This document shows, piece by piece, positions 24,117 through 33,992 of a stretch of DNA of 64,000 nucleotides. The notes beneath the pieces are model-generated. The model worked only from the letters and a program-made list of their open reading frames with translations, made no database searches and was not told where the DNA came from. Position 1 is the first letter of the stretch. The number at the start of each line of letters is the position of its first letter. The DNA comes from Ligula intestinalis (taxonomy: Eukaryota > Platyhelminthes > Cestoda > Diphyllobothriidea > Diphyllobothriidae), in NCBI GenBank assembly GCA_036362985.1, contig JAYGXS010000001.1, forward strand, positions 36,006,847-36,070,846, written 5' to 3'. A program made the position numbers and the translations under genes.

Positions 24117-25452
24117 CTATCCATCGCTTAATTTGCTGACCAGTTCTGTGCTAATACAAGCAAAAAAAACAAATTTCACGCACTGTTCAGATAGGTAAGC
24201 CTCATAAAATGGATAACCTGCTTATAACAACTGAGCACATACACGAAAAATTCGTGAGAGTATAAAAATGAATTATGCGAACACTATTTCGGTCATATAA
24301 ATCCATTATAACAGTTAATCCAGTTTGATCTACATTATCAGTCCTTCCTGCACAAAAATAGTTTACTAATACACCTATGCTTTCGTGTTTAGTAAAAAGA
24401 AAAGGTTCATCGCAACAGTATCTCTCTGTATCGCTAGGTGTATTAACACGAAAAAACAAACCATCTCAAAATTTTAGAAGAAAACCGGCAGTTACGCGGT
24501 TGCTTAAAAAAGTAAAACTACTTGTCAATTTCTCATGACACGGTATTTTTAGCAAATACTGCTGCAAGATAACGTCCCTAATTTTTATTTTCAATAAGCG
24601 AATGTACTTTTATTAAATTTTTGCCATCCTTATTTCATATTTTTCCGAAAGTTTGGGTTATGTTTGCTTTTTTCTCGCCCTGCGAAGAAGGAAACCTTAC
24701 GCCAAGCCCAGGGGATTAGCCCGCAAATAGGCCTTTTTTCCCCAAGGTCTTTTTTATTGATAGAGTTTTCGCCTGTGTTATGCGCCTAGCCAGGTTTCAA
24801 AAAACGTCAACTCGGCGTCCTTAGAGAAACTCAAGCGAAAGCGGGCCATTAACATCATAGGAAAAATGAGTATTTAAGTTATGGCCGGGCTTTATATGTC
24901 AGCCACTTAAAGAAGTCACCGGCTTTGGTCGTTTGGTGAGCAATATTTTTCGCATCAAAAGTTCGTGCACTGCGGATAATGTGCACTCCAAGTGAAAGAA
25001 GTACTGCTTGAAGTCAGTATTCTTTATGCGGTTATCAGCAGTATCTTTAGTATTATGCATTTGGCGGATTGCAAACAATCTTCATTTGATTTTATCATCG
25101 CCATCATGATCATAATGCCTATCATCATATCCACCATGATGATGAGCTGGTTAAGTCTGTTTTAAAACTATTAGGTGGCTTCTGCCGTCCATTAGGGGAT
25201 GACGTAATTTGACCTATTAGGAGTGCCTCAAAATCAAAGGTTTTGTTCAGTGGGGAATAAAAATGAAAAATAAAGCACTCAGACAGCCGCCTCTGGATGA
25301 TGTTAACGCCCTAATTTATCAATACAAACTCCACGAAGTTGTTGGAGTGTAAATTCAAGGTATTTATATCCCGGTGATAATACGAAAAATATCACCGTAA
25401 TGAATGAAGAAAAATTACAAGGAGCCACACCTCACACTGAAACGCAACCTAC
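24117..25452. other. Intron-like sequence
   Basis: A minus-strand frame at 24202-24459 is open for 85 codons and fairly protein-like (contains DNVDQTGLTVIMDLYDRNSV) but lacks matching splice sites. A short ATC-rich stretch lies at 25095-25150. Confidence 0.35.
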
Positions 25453-25629
25453 TTGCAATAAGAACAGGAATAAAGTCGCCTTGTCAGAAATGTGGACTCC
25501 AGGCAGACCACTGTCAACGTTGTCGGTGAAGTTACCGAGCTTCAGATAGGCACGTGCAAGCATTTCAAGTGCCAATGCTGTCTTAGCCAACTGCAACGCC
25601 TCCAAGGAGTCATGTGGATTGGAAAACGC
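25453..25629 (-). CDS. Exon M of the minus-strand gene
   Basis: The acceptor TATTTACGCAG precedes 25629 and the donor CAA followed by GTAGGT follows 25453. The exon is exactly 59 codons in phase 0 at both ends. It opens AFSNPHDSLEALQLAK and contains ALALEMLARAYLKLGNF, an amphipathic helix pair of the kind seen in TPR-like solenoids, and closes KATLFLFLLQ. Codons look constrained and the GC content is well above the flanks. It follows exon L across a 262-bp intron. Confidence 0.65.
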
Positions 25630-25891
25630 CTGCGTAAATATAAAAAATTGGGCATTAATTTGTGATCTTGTGGTTTGGTAGAAATATATTTATATGGCTA
25701 TCATCTGCCAAACTGTCTGATAAACTTAAGCAGGAATACTTTTGCTGGTAGACCATGATAGAGATTATGCGTAAATAAGTAAGAAATATGGACTATGGGC
25801 TCAGGACTGGGACTTGCAGGAATATGCAATAAGCCTAAGCATATGCTTTCTGATAGTGTTTCAATGCTTTCGTTTTTTATTCATCTAGTAC

Positions 25892-26110
25892 ACAGGAATT
25901 TGGGAACAAAATATTTAGAAGGGCATCACTGACATCGTCCACAGGCCAGTCTCGTTCCTTTTTATTGTGTAGAGCTTCTGAAAGCGCAATGAGATCAGAC
26001 AAGAAATTCCAGCCCTTTAAAAAGCACCCAGCCCACTGAAGCGCGTAATACTTTTGCAGCATGTTCTGGTGACCGAGACCTAATAGACTTGCCATCGATT
26101 TAAATTTAAC
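25892..26110 (-). CDS. Exon L of the minus-strand gene
   Basis: The acceptor CTACTGCACTGCAG precedes 26110. The frame reads VKFKSMASLLGLGHQNMLQK, then WAGCFLKGWNFLSDLIALSE and WPVDDVSDALLNILFPNSC: 73 codons in phase 0. I end it at a GTACTA donor after 25892, which keeps phase with exon M. Reading through instead adds VLDE and a stop at 25877-25879, so a terminal-exon isoform is possible. This is one of the best coding stretches in the window. Function unknown. Confidence 0.65.
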
Positions 26111-26324
26111 CTGCAGTGCAGTAGACTGTAAAGGTATTGGTAACCTTAACCGTTCTACTATTGCGATATTTACAATTAGTGGTTGGGAGGGTGATTCGTT
26201 AGAGCGGAACGCGATACAAATGGTGAAGCAAGACAGGCAATTTTTAAATCCAAGCAACGATGACGAAAGTTTCTTTATCCTTATTTGATTAAAAACAAAG
26301 TAATTTAACAAACTTTACACGGTA

Positions 26325-27294
26325 TGTCGAGTGCTGCATGAAAAATTCCGCAATTTGAAAATGAACGGTAATCACTGGCAAAAAAATATTGACTAGGGTT
26401 GCAATACTGTTTATCATGCAGTCCAATTACGATTCCTTTCAGTTACGCTAGAATGCCGACTCTGTGATGAGCTTCTTTTTGACCGCTGTGAAAATGTATA
26501 TTCTGTAAAAAATGGGTACTTAAATAACACATATTCGTTTCATTGCTTTGACTGCTTTTATAAAGCTAAATGTATTTTATGGAAAGCATGCACGAAAGAG
26601 TCCTCACTTGCATTTATTTGATAGCAAATCGTAATTTCTTTAAATTTTCATTCATAGAAGAAGGGTTTCCTTCGGTTTTGAAAAAATATAATTTTCAGTT
26701 TCTTACAACTGGGCAGTGTTCATTCATAAAACATCGTATCCGTCATTTTATTTTTGCTGCCACAGCATGATCCATATCTATTGCAAAATTCTATGAAAGC
26801 TGTGCAACAACATCCTCAAACCATAGGCAAGAACACACTTCTCCTTAAACAGGATGAACACAGCATTTGTAAAACTCGAATTCAGTTCTAGCAGTCTGTA
26901 GCATTCAAAATCATTCGGAAATGTAGAAACTTTTTCAAAACTGAAGGAAACCTTTCCTTTGAGAATGAATATTTAAAGACAGCGCAATTTGCTATCAAAT
27001 AAGTGCCAGAGAGGACTCTTTTGTGCATGTTTTCCATAAAATACATTTGAATTTATAAAGGCAGTCAAAATGTAAAAAAATGAATGCTATTTAAGTAGCC
27101 TTTTTTACCGAATAAGCATTTACGCAGCGGTCAAAAAGAAGCTCATCACAGAGTTGGCATCCTAGCGTAACTAAAAAGCGATCGTAATTTGACTGCGTGA
27201 TAAACAGTATTGCAACCCTAGTCAACATTTTTTTGCGAGTGATTACCGTTCGTTTTAAAATTATGGAATGTTTCATGCAGAACTCGCAATACTG
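26325..27294. repeat. Long inverted repeat, arms about 365 bp
   Basis: The left arm (26325-26689) and right arm (26931-27294) are reverse complements at the large majority of positions; the 241-bp spacer differs. Landmarks present in both arms are ACTAGGGTTGCAATACTGTT, GATGAGCTTCTTTTTGACCG, ATGTATTTTATGGAAA and AAAGGTTTCCTTC or its equivalent. The left arm has a 52-codon plus-strand stretch with CRLCDELLFDRC and HCFDC; the right arm keeps the first half only. It may be a foldback transposon or an inverted duplication. Confidence 0.85.
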
Positions 27295-28106
27295 CATGTT
27301 GCATTTTCTAACTGGAAGTATTAAAAAGATCCTTGGCAGAGCTGCCTTTGAAAAATTTAGTCTCCCATAACTAGAAATACAGAATTTGCTTCAATTCAGA
27401 CATAAACTGGGAACAGTGAGTCTTGAGTTGTTGATGGTGCTTTGGTTTTCATTGATGTTGTTACTTACCAGACTAACAGCCTAGGTACCAGCTAAAAAGC
27501 CCAGACACGTGTTTCGCCGGTATTCTGCCGCTGCTTGATACAACTGCGAGGGGTCCGGCTCATAAGTGAGTCCCCCAGCTTTTCCTGCCTGCTTTCTGGT
27601 TGATATACCGGTTTTAAAAGTTCCACTTTTTAACCTCCTGAGAAATTAATTTCTTTTCGCGGTATACACCAGTATATCTAAGGTCTTTAGGCGTGGACCA
27701 TTTTCTTTAGTTTTTTTGAGGTATATGACGGTAAACAGGTTATCGCTAGCAATAACTCCGTTGAATACAAAAAAGGGACCAATTATTTCTCCATTTATTT
27801 GGCTACATTAATGTTCAAGATATCAGAACACTTTGAAGGTCGTTCAGCAAGTGGCATCAATATGCACCAGGTGGAAATCCACGTTAAAGCAGTAGACACA
27901 GGCAGAAACCGTTGAAATACTAACCTAAGTGGTTATGATCAGTTTGGATTCTAATCATAAAACCAGACATTTTAAAAAAATCAGCTCTTTGAATACAAAA
28001 GGAGTATTCTGATCCGAAACTTTCGACTAAAAGTACCCGAAAGGCAGTGAGTTGCGTATTCTCTGATTAACGAAGGCGGTGATCTAACAAAAATTCACAA
28101 ACTTAC
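27295..28106. other. Intron-like sequence, nothing recognised
   Basis: AT-rich sequence between the inverted repeat and exon K, with no splice-bounded frame and no repeat I can name. Confidence 0.4.
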
Positions 28107-28198
28107 CAGTTCAGTTTTGGAGATTTGGCCTTTTAAGATTCGCTTAAGTGGGGCCGAAAATCTTTCTATCAATGCGCGTTTGCCGTCAAATGCTCCCT
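28107..28198 (-). CDS. Exon K of the minus-strand gene
   Basis: It has a strong acceptor (CTTTTTGTTCCTTTAG) and donor (GAACTG followed by GTAAGT). Only one frame is open: two bases (AG) complete the codon left by exon J, then 30 codons read GAFDGKRALIERFSAPLKRI and LKGQISKTEL, ending in phase 0 as exon L requires. The match to both neighbours' phases makes this one of the safest exons. Confidence 0.65.
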
Positions 28199-28785
28199 CT
28201 AAAGGAACAAAAAGTAATCAAATACATAAAAACACTGATAATAACAAACAATTGTATGATAATTTCAAAAAATTACGCGTTTTGAGTTCAAAACTTGGAC
28301 TGAGCGAAAGTATATTATTAGCGTTAAAAGGTTTCACAACATAGCCCAAACATAAAAATTCCGGCTAAAACAAGGTTCCTTATTCTGAGGAAGTTTAAAA
28401 AATGTTTGAACAAATCCGTTAACTTTTTGACTGAAGAAGCTTATCATTTTAGTCAGTCTGACTGCTGAAATTCGCACATAAATTTTTAATTGTGGAAAAT
28501 TTGCGTTTTGTGACGTTGTTAGGAGACTGTCCAGAAAGCTAATTTTTGCAACCAAAAACGGAATCATTTTGTAGATGACTGAAATTCCCATTGTTAACTA
28601 AATTAGATTTTTTAGTGGATGAGCAAATGGATAGCATCTGATTACTGGAAAAATCTGGTATTATTCCTGTTTGCGAGTTTTCTGGTGCAAAGTCACGATT
28701 GGCCCCGGAGAGCGCATTATTTAAACGCTCGCACATTCACACTTGAAGCTTTTTTTCCCGGGTGCAAATTTAACACAGGCGTATA

Positions 28786-29450
28786 TGGCAGGATTTATTG
28801 ATATCAGTAAATTTCATGACAGCTTTTCAAATGCATCTTGTGGCTGCAGGAGGATGATAACGAAGAAAATATACATCAGTTTGAAATTTCACAAAGTAAA
28901 TGACATAATATGAAAGATTATAGTTCAGTTTAGACCAAACTGGCTACCTGGGCTGCTGAGCCTTTGCCCAGCTGGCTTTTCAAGCAAGAAGACAGAGTAC
29001 CACGATCCTCTTTTACCAAGCATCGACTAGACAGCAGTCATTCTGTCGACGCCAAAACAGTGTTTCGAGTACTTGTACGGGCCTGAAAAAATTGAACCCC
29101 GCTCTGTTTGGAAGCTGCCTACATATGGCGGGAGAAACCCAACCTATGCAAGCAGCTTGATCATATGTTCAATCTCCAATTAACCTGGTAACTGGTCACT
29201 TAGTTTTAATCCCCAAGTGATTTTCTTTAACTTCTCTCAACGCCCCTTTCTTTCTTTACATTGATATAATGCAGTCTTTTACCTGATCATTATTTAAATT
29301 GAACTATGATCCTTGATGTTATGCCATTTATTCTGTGAAATTTCAAACGCTTGTATGTTCTCTTTGTTATGAGACTCATACAGCGAGAAGTGCATTTGAG
29401 AAGCTGTCACGAATGTTATCGACGCCAATAAACCCTACTGTTTACCTGTG
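28786..29450 (+). pseudogene. PLE relic: inverted end fragment plus GIY-YIG C-terminus
   Basis: From 28943 the plus frame reads PLPSWLFKQEDRVPRSSFTK, then HRLDSSHSV and VFRVLVRA. It is closely similar to the endonuclease tail of the 33-36-kb element, and after a stop continues CLEAAYIWREKPNLCKQL. Downstream to 29450 lies a 3' region of the same general layout. Upstream at 28786-28850 a fragment resembling the element's terminal repeat lies in the opposite orientation. The pair mirrors the layout of the 33-kb element but has lost the RT. Confidence 0.7.
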
Positions 29451-30009
29451 TTTTTTAAATCAACTTTTATTTAAAGTATGAGGAGTGGGGTTGCTTGATG
29501 CTAGCGTTATGTAATTGAAAATGAAATCCATTAATGCTACTCTTAAATTTCTAGTTGAGATTCTTTGATATGCTCCGTTCCCTAAAAGAGGCGCCAAACC
29601 CAATGACACCTTGTTTTAAATTCCGAAATAGTATCTACTGTTCTTGGACCATCTCTATGTTTTCCTGATCACGCTGTAACCAATAAGATAAGCAGGCCCA
29701 ATGAATAAGTGTCCCGAAAGTTAAAACATACAGGCAGAATTTTTATTGAGCCAAGAAACGTTCTTTAGGGAGTAAGGTACTTTGTGAAGTACAAAACATA
29801 TAAAATTTGACTGATTTTTAGACCGAAGCCAAGACTTACTCTTACAATGGTATAAAGTAGGTTGTCATCGTGTCTCTAAATAAGCTGCGATTTTGATTTT
29901 GAACTCTGAGTGCTCGTCAATTGAAGGGGAATCTCATAGTGGCAAACATCTACGTGGACTTCAACAAAGGTGCTTTTTACTAATCTTGTTCATGCTACAT
30001 AACGGGATT
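29451..30009. other. Intron-like sequence, nothing recognised
   Basis: AT-rich with no motif or exon. Confidence 0.4.
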
Positions 30010-30200
30010 GAATATGACGAAGTGGATCCAAAATAGCAAAAGGAGAACCGAATGGCCAGTTCTGGCTTATAAGCCGTCATCAGCCAGTCAAACCAAATCT
30101 CGAAAGTTAAAACTGCCGAGATATGAACCCGGGACCTTTCGTCATTGCGTTCAATACGCTACCTCTAGTTCACAACGCTCAATCTTTCGCGGTTTTTAGT
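30010..30200 (-). repeat. SINE family A copy (inverted)
   Basis: On minus: A-box-like GAGGTAGCGTATTGAAC, B-box-like GGGTTCATATCTC, then GAGATTTGGTTTGACTGG, CTGATGA, a perfect GGCT/AGCC hairpin, AGAACTGGCC and GGATCCACTTCGTC. It aligns over its length with the 6.5-kb copy. The hammerhead-like segment is at 30044-30090 (minus): its stem II has four perfect pairs, but the core reads GAAC instead of GAAA. Confidence 0.75.
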
Positions 30201-33196
30201 ACGTTCTCAAGCACCAGCGCCGGCCTTTCCGAATCCGGACTGGCCAATCGTCTTCTTGTGGCTGAATCCCACATGACGACATTGTGATGAATTCCGTGCT
30301 CTCACACTTTGGATGTGGCACCTATCGACTGCAGATGCAAAGTTGTCTGAAACTCAAACTTCTCCAACCTATTTTCTACCACTTCTCTATGTAGGATGCA
30401 ATATTCGCCCATATCGCAGCTCACTTTTTCTCATCGCACTCGGAACCGGATCTAAAAATCGCAAGGCAAGGGTCTTCCCTTCAAGCAACGGCTATATCCC
30501 TGCGTGATCAGTGTTGTAAGCACAGTGAGTTGTGGAATGCTTCAATAAGAGTGGGGCTTAAGGGCTTCTGTGTGGCACTGCTAGTTAACTAGGAACCCAT
30601 CCATCCCTTCCTTACGTGATACCTGAGTTCGTTGTATTGGAAGTAGGTGGTGTTTTACACACAAAGCTAGCTTGCTCAAAAATTTTCAGCTACTGCGCTT
30701 GGTTACGCCTCCATTTTGTTGAGCCTACCCTGAGACGAAACCCAGGTGAGTGAGGAAGCATAAAGTGCGTGACTGATGTCACGCGTGTTAACGTCCTGTG
30801 TTGACCACATTGTGGAGCGCATGATAAACATACTCGTTTACAAATGGAGAACCTTCACGTAGGGTAGGAACATGATAGTTTGATTGATCACTGGTAAAGA
30901 TTTCTCCTTCAAAATTACTTATTTTACATCTTTGTTACAATCAAAACAGTGCACTTTATTCATATTACAACAGTGGACTTTGATGGATCGTGGTGGACTA
31001 CTTGCGTCATCAGAACGGCACTGATAAAAAATCTAGAAAATATAACACGATAGAATGCAGAGAAAGTTAAAGTCGGATTCCAGCTAAAATCCAAAAGGTG
31101 AACTGGAATTTCTGCTTAAAAACACTTGGTCTGACTGTTCTTATGAATTAAAAATATTCTCGGGCAAATCTTAGGATAACCGGAATGCTTTTCAATTAAC
31201 TAAACTTTCGATGGTAATGAAATGCTATCGAACTTGTGTTGCACGTCCGCTGTCTATTACACAAAGATATTATAGTGAGAGTATCATGCAATCACGACAA
31301 CCTGTATATGATGTGTAAGCTTTTGGAAAATCTCAACGAATAAAATTGTATACTTAAGGCGTACATCACAATGTAAACTTCTAAAGCCAACGTTACGCAC
31401 CACTTTTAAAAATGGCTTCCGTCAGTGCGAGTGACAGATGGTATCCAATTGTTGCAAAGTTCACAAACCTAAAACAGACAGAAAAGAAAGTGACAGTGTT
31501 TAAGATTTAAGACGGTCAAAATTTTGTCCGGCTTAACCTTCTTGGTACTACAATTAACACGCATATTTGAGCTGAAATCAATAAGCTTCTATTTAATGAC
31601 TGCACGATAATTATAAACTTACACCAAACAGTCCGAAGTGTGAAAATACTCAATGATTTACCATGTCAACGACACAGGTGCAAACAAAAAGTTGTAAAAC
31701 ACCCGTTCTGTCGAAATTCAGCCGTCGCACGAAATGGCTACGAATGGTTCAGATCGTCCGTCGTGTGTCTATCTTACCCAGAGGGTTTGGGGTATACGAA
31801 CTCCAGTTAAGCTTCCGCTCTTTTAAATTTTTATATGAAAATAATGCCCGAAATGCGATTAAGTCTGCTAGAATATCGGTAAATTTTTAAAAAGGTCTGA
31901 ATCTCTTAATACAATATGTACTTGTTAGAAGTTGTTGAGCTTCCTTCCATATGAACTATTCACTTATGAGTTCTGCCCACTTGTAATAATGCGTAAAAAT
32001 ACTGATAAAGCGAATGAGCATTTGGCCTTTAAGTATTCCTCCTCGGTTTATTTGCAGAAGACATTGGACTTCGGCGTGTAGTTAATTAATGACTTATTAC
32101 ACAGTCAGTGAAGTTTATTCAGGGGTTTTAAGCCTATATTTTTAATTAATGTAAAGTGTGGCATTATTTTTGTGCAGGGGTTTAGTTAGCTGGTCATATA
32201 CCGATCATTTCAGTTTAATAGGTGCAATGGTAATCTTGCTGTTTTAAATTATTAACCAGCACGGGCTTTTGAAATCGAGCCACCATTTTTCGCTCTCACT
32301 TCACCCAGGTATATTCTTAATATATTTTTTCTACTCCTCATGCAAATGTGAGCACATATATACACCACGCTAGCGTTGCTCTGCTTCACCTAATTTTTCG
32401 CAGCGATTTTGCACCGAATTTATTGACGACTGTCTATGGTGGCGTCAGTTGCAGTGTTTAGCTTCTATGTTACACTTTAATTTCTCCCGTGCTGTTTTGT
32501 TTTTGTCTGTATTTCTTTTATTCACGTGGACGGTTTTTTCCTGAAAGTGTTGGAATGGTAATTTCGAAAAAGCGCAATTTTCTTTCTCAGTAGTGTTTGG
32601 CTTTTGTGAATGTCATAAGTATATCATTCAGTCTAGTTCTTGTGGCGTTAATAGCACCACTACATTAGGTTAAGGGTTGGTCAGTGGCAATTGCATACAG
32701 GAATGTCCATGAGTAAAGAAAACATATGCAGCTCTCAAAAAATATAAATTATTTACACAATTTTTTTTAACTCTGTGGAATAACTTGATAAGGTTGGAAC
32801 AAAATTTAGTTCCATTTTTCTATTTACTCATGGAAATAGTAAAAGTTAAGCTATAGTGGTCATTGCATATGTCCTTTCACGTTAAATAACTTATTCCAAT
32901 CAATTACCTTGATCATTCTTTGAATAATTTCTCAGGTTTTTTGTAAAAGGAGAGAAACCTCTTCAGTTCAAACTTAATTGTGATAAAAATCTCAGTCCAT
33001 ATACTCTCTCTGACCTACACTAATTAGGTAAAGAAGGAATAACATTGGAAAAATAAGATAGGTGCAGCCTTTCCATAGCCAAATTATTGCCGTAAGTAGT
33101 TGATGACACCTTCATTGTGGAGACTGACGTCACCAATGTACATATTGATTCTTAAGATTTTAAAGTGATTAGGCATTAGCTTTGTAGAAAAAATAT
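30201..33196. other. Intron-like sequence, nothing recognised
   Basis: AT-rich sequence with short frames only. I see no splice-bounded coding stretch and no named repeat. Confidence 0.4.
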
Positions 33197-33656
33197 CAGA
33201 TGACAGACTTGTGAAACATCTTTTCCCAGGAAGAAATTTGAAGCAAGCAAATATGGCAGAATTTATTCGATCAAATGAATTTCGTGACGGCTCGTCAGCT
33301 GCGGCCCGTCTTTGCATGAATGAATAACAAGTGGGTTACAGCACAATTTGAATATCAACAAAATCGATAAAAGCAAGGTCAAATTTCTAATTGCTTATAA
33401 AGGTCAGGTTTCTCCCGCCGTATGTAGGCTGCTTCCATGTAGCGTAATGTCCGGTTTGTTCGTGCTCGAACAAGAACTCAGAAAGATTTTTTTCAGATCG
33501 ACAGAGTGACCACTTTCCAATAGATGTTTTGTAATAGAGGACCGAGGTACGTTGTTTTCCTGTTTAAAAAGCCAAGAGGGTAAATGTGCAGCTGCCCTGG
33601 TCGCCAATTGCCTTTGCGTTCGCCCAATGTACTTGCATCCGCAAGTGCATGTAAAT
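33197..33656 (-). pseudogene. Inverted 3' end of the adjacent PLE
   Basis: Read on minus this is a second, truncated copy of the neighbouring element's 3' end. FTCTCGCKYIGRTQRQLATR opens a GIY-YIG stretch that continues RAAAHLPSWLFKQE and TKHLLESGHSVDLKK. About 150 bp of the terminal repeat are missing, then the end of that repeat follows, including MQRRAAADEPSRN. It keeps the residues CK where the main copy has two stop codons. An inverted truncated copy upstream of the main copy is a layout known for PLEs. Confidence 0.85.
33256..33302 (-). ncRNA. Hammerhead-like motif, inverted copy
   Basis: Same arrangement as at 33908-33954: GCAG, CTGACGA, eight bases, GAAA, a palindromic stem III and CTGC. 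One stem-III position is mismatched here. Confidence 0.35.
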
Positions 33657-33992
33657 TACATAGGTAAGCAATTAGTACATGTGGCTAACCTAAAGCTGCC
33701 TTGGGGTCCATAGGCCTACATTTAGCCACCTTTTGTTTGTTTTTGTGTTGTTTCCCCCCCCCCCCCCCTAAATTTCCACCCTTTCCCGAGTTACGTTCAC
33801 AATATGAATGTTCGCTTACGCGTACATTTGACCTTGCTTTTATCGATTTTGTTGATATTCAAATTGTGCTGTAACCCACTTGTTATTCATTCATGCAAAG
33901 ACGGGCCGCAGCTGACGAGCCGTCACGAAATTTATTTGATCGAATAAATTCTGCCATATTTGCTTGCTTCAAATTTCTTCCTTGGAAAAGAT
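33657..33992 (+). repeat. PLE 5' direct terminal repeat
   Basis: Nearly identical to 36320-36634. Shared landmarks are ACATGTGGCTAACCTA, GCTGCCTTGGGGTCCATAGG, GAGTTACGTTC, GAATGTTCGCTTACGCGTA and ACGGGCCGCAGCTGACGAGC. It holds a homopolymer of about 15 C at 33757-33771 that is broken up in the 3' copy. It includes a short frame, MQRRAAADEPSRNLFDRINS, which may be the N-terminus of the element's protein, though a frame change would be needed to join the main frame. Confidence 0.85.
33908..33954 (+). ncRNA. Hammerhead-like motif in PLE terminal repeat
   Basis: GCAG (33908-33911) pairs with CTGC (33951-33954) as stem I. CTGACGA and GAAA supply the core. ATTTATT and AATAAAT pair perfectly as stem III around a six-base loop. 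Stem II is only one G-C pair with a six-base loop, which is a real weakness. The same DNA is also protein-coding-like, and relatives near 28.8 and 29.4 kb lack part of the core, so chance resemblance is possible. Confidence 0.4.

Noticed and set aside
24635..24679. Terminal exon reading GEKKANITQTFGKI followed by a stop
   Set aside because: The acceptor CCTTCTTCGCAG is good and the phase fits exon M, but the 14 codons are lysine-rich and AT-driven, and exons P and N give a longer consistent continuation.
26440..26600. LIM domain in the left arm of the 26-kb inverted repeat
   Set aside because: The first C-x2-C and the CF-x-C part look similar, but the expected His is Ser and the second finger is missing. 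Too weak to call.
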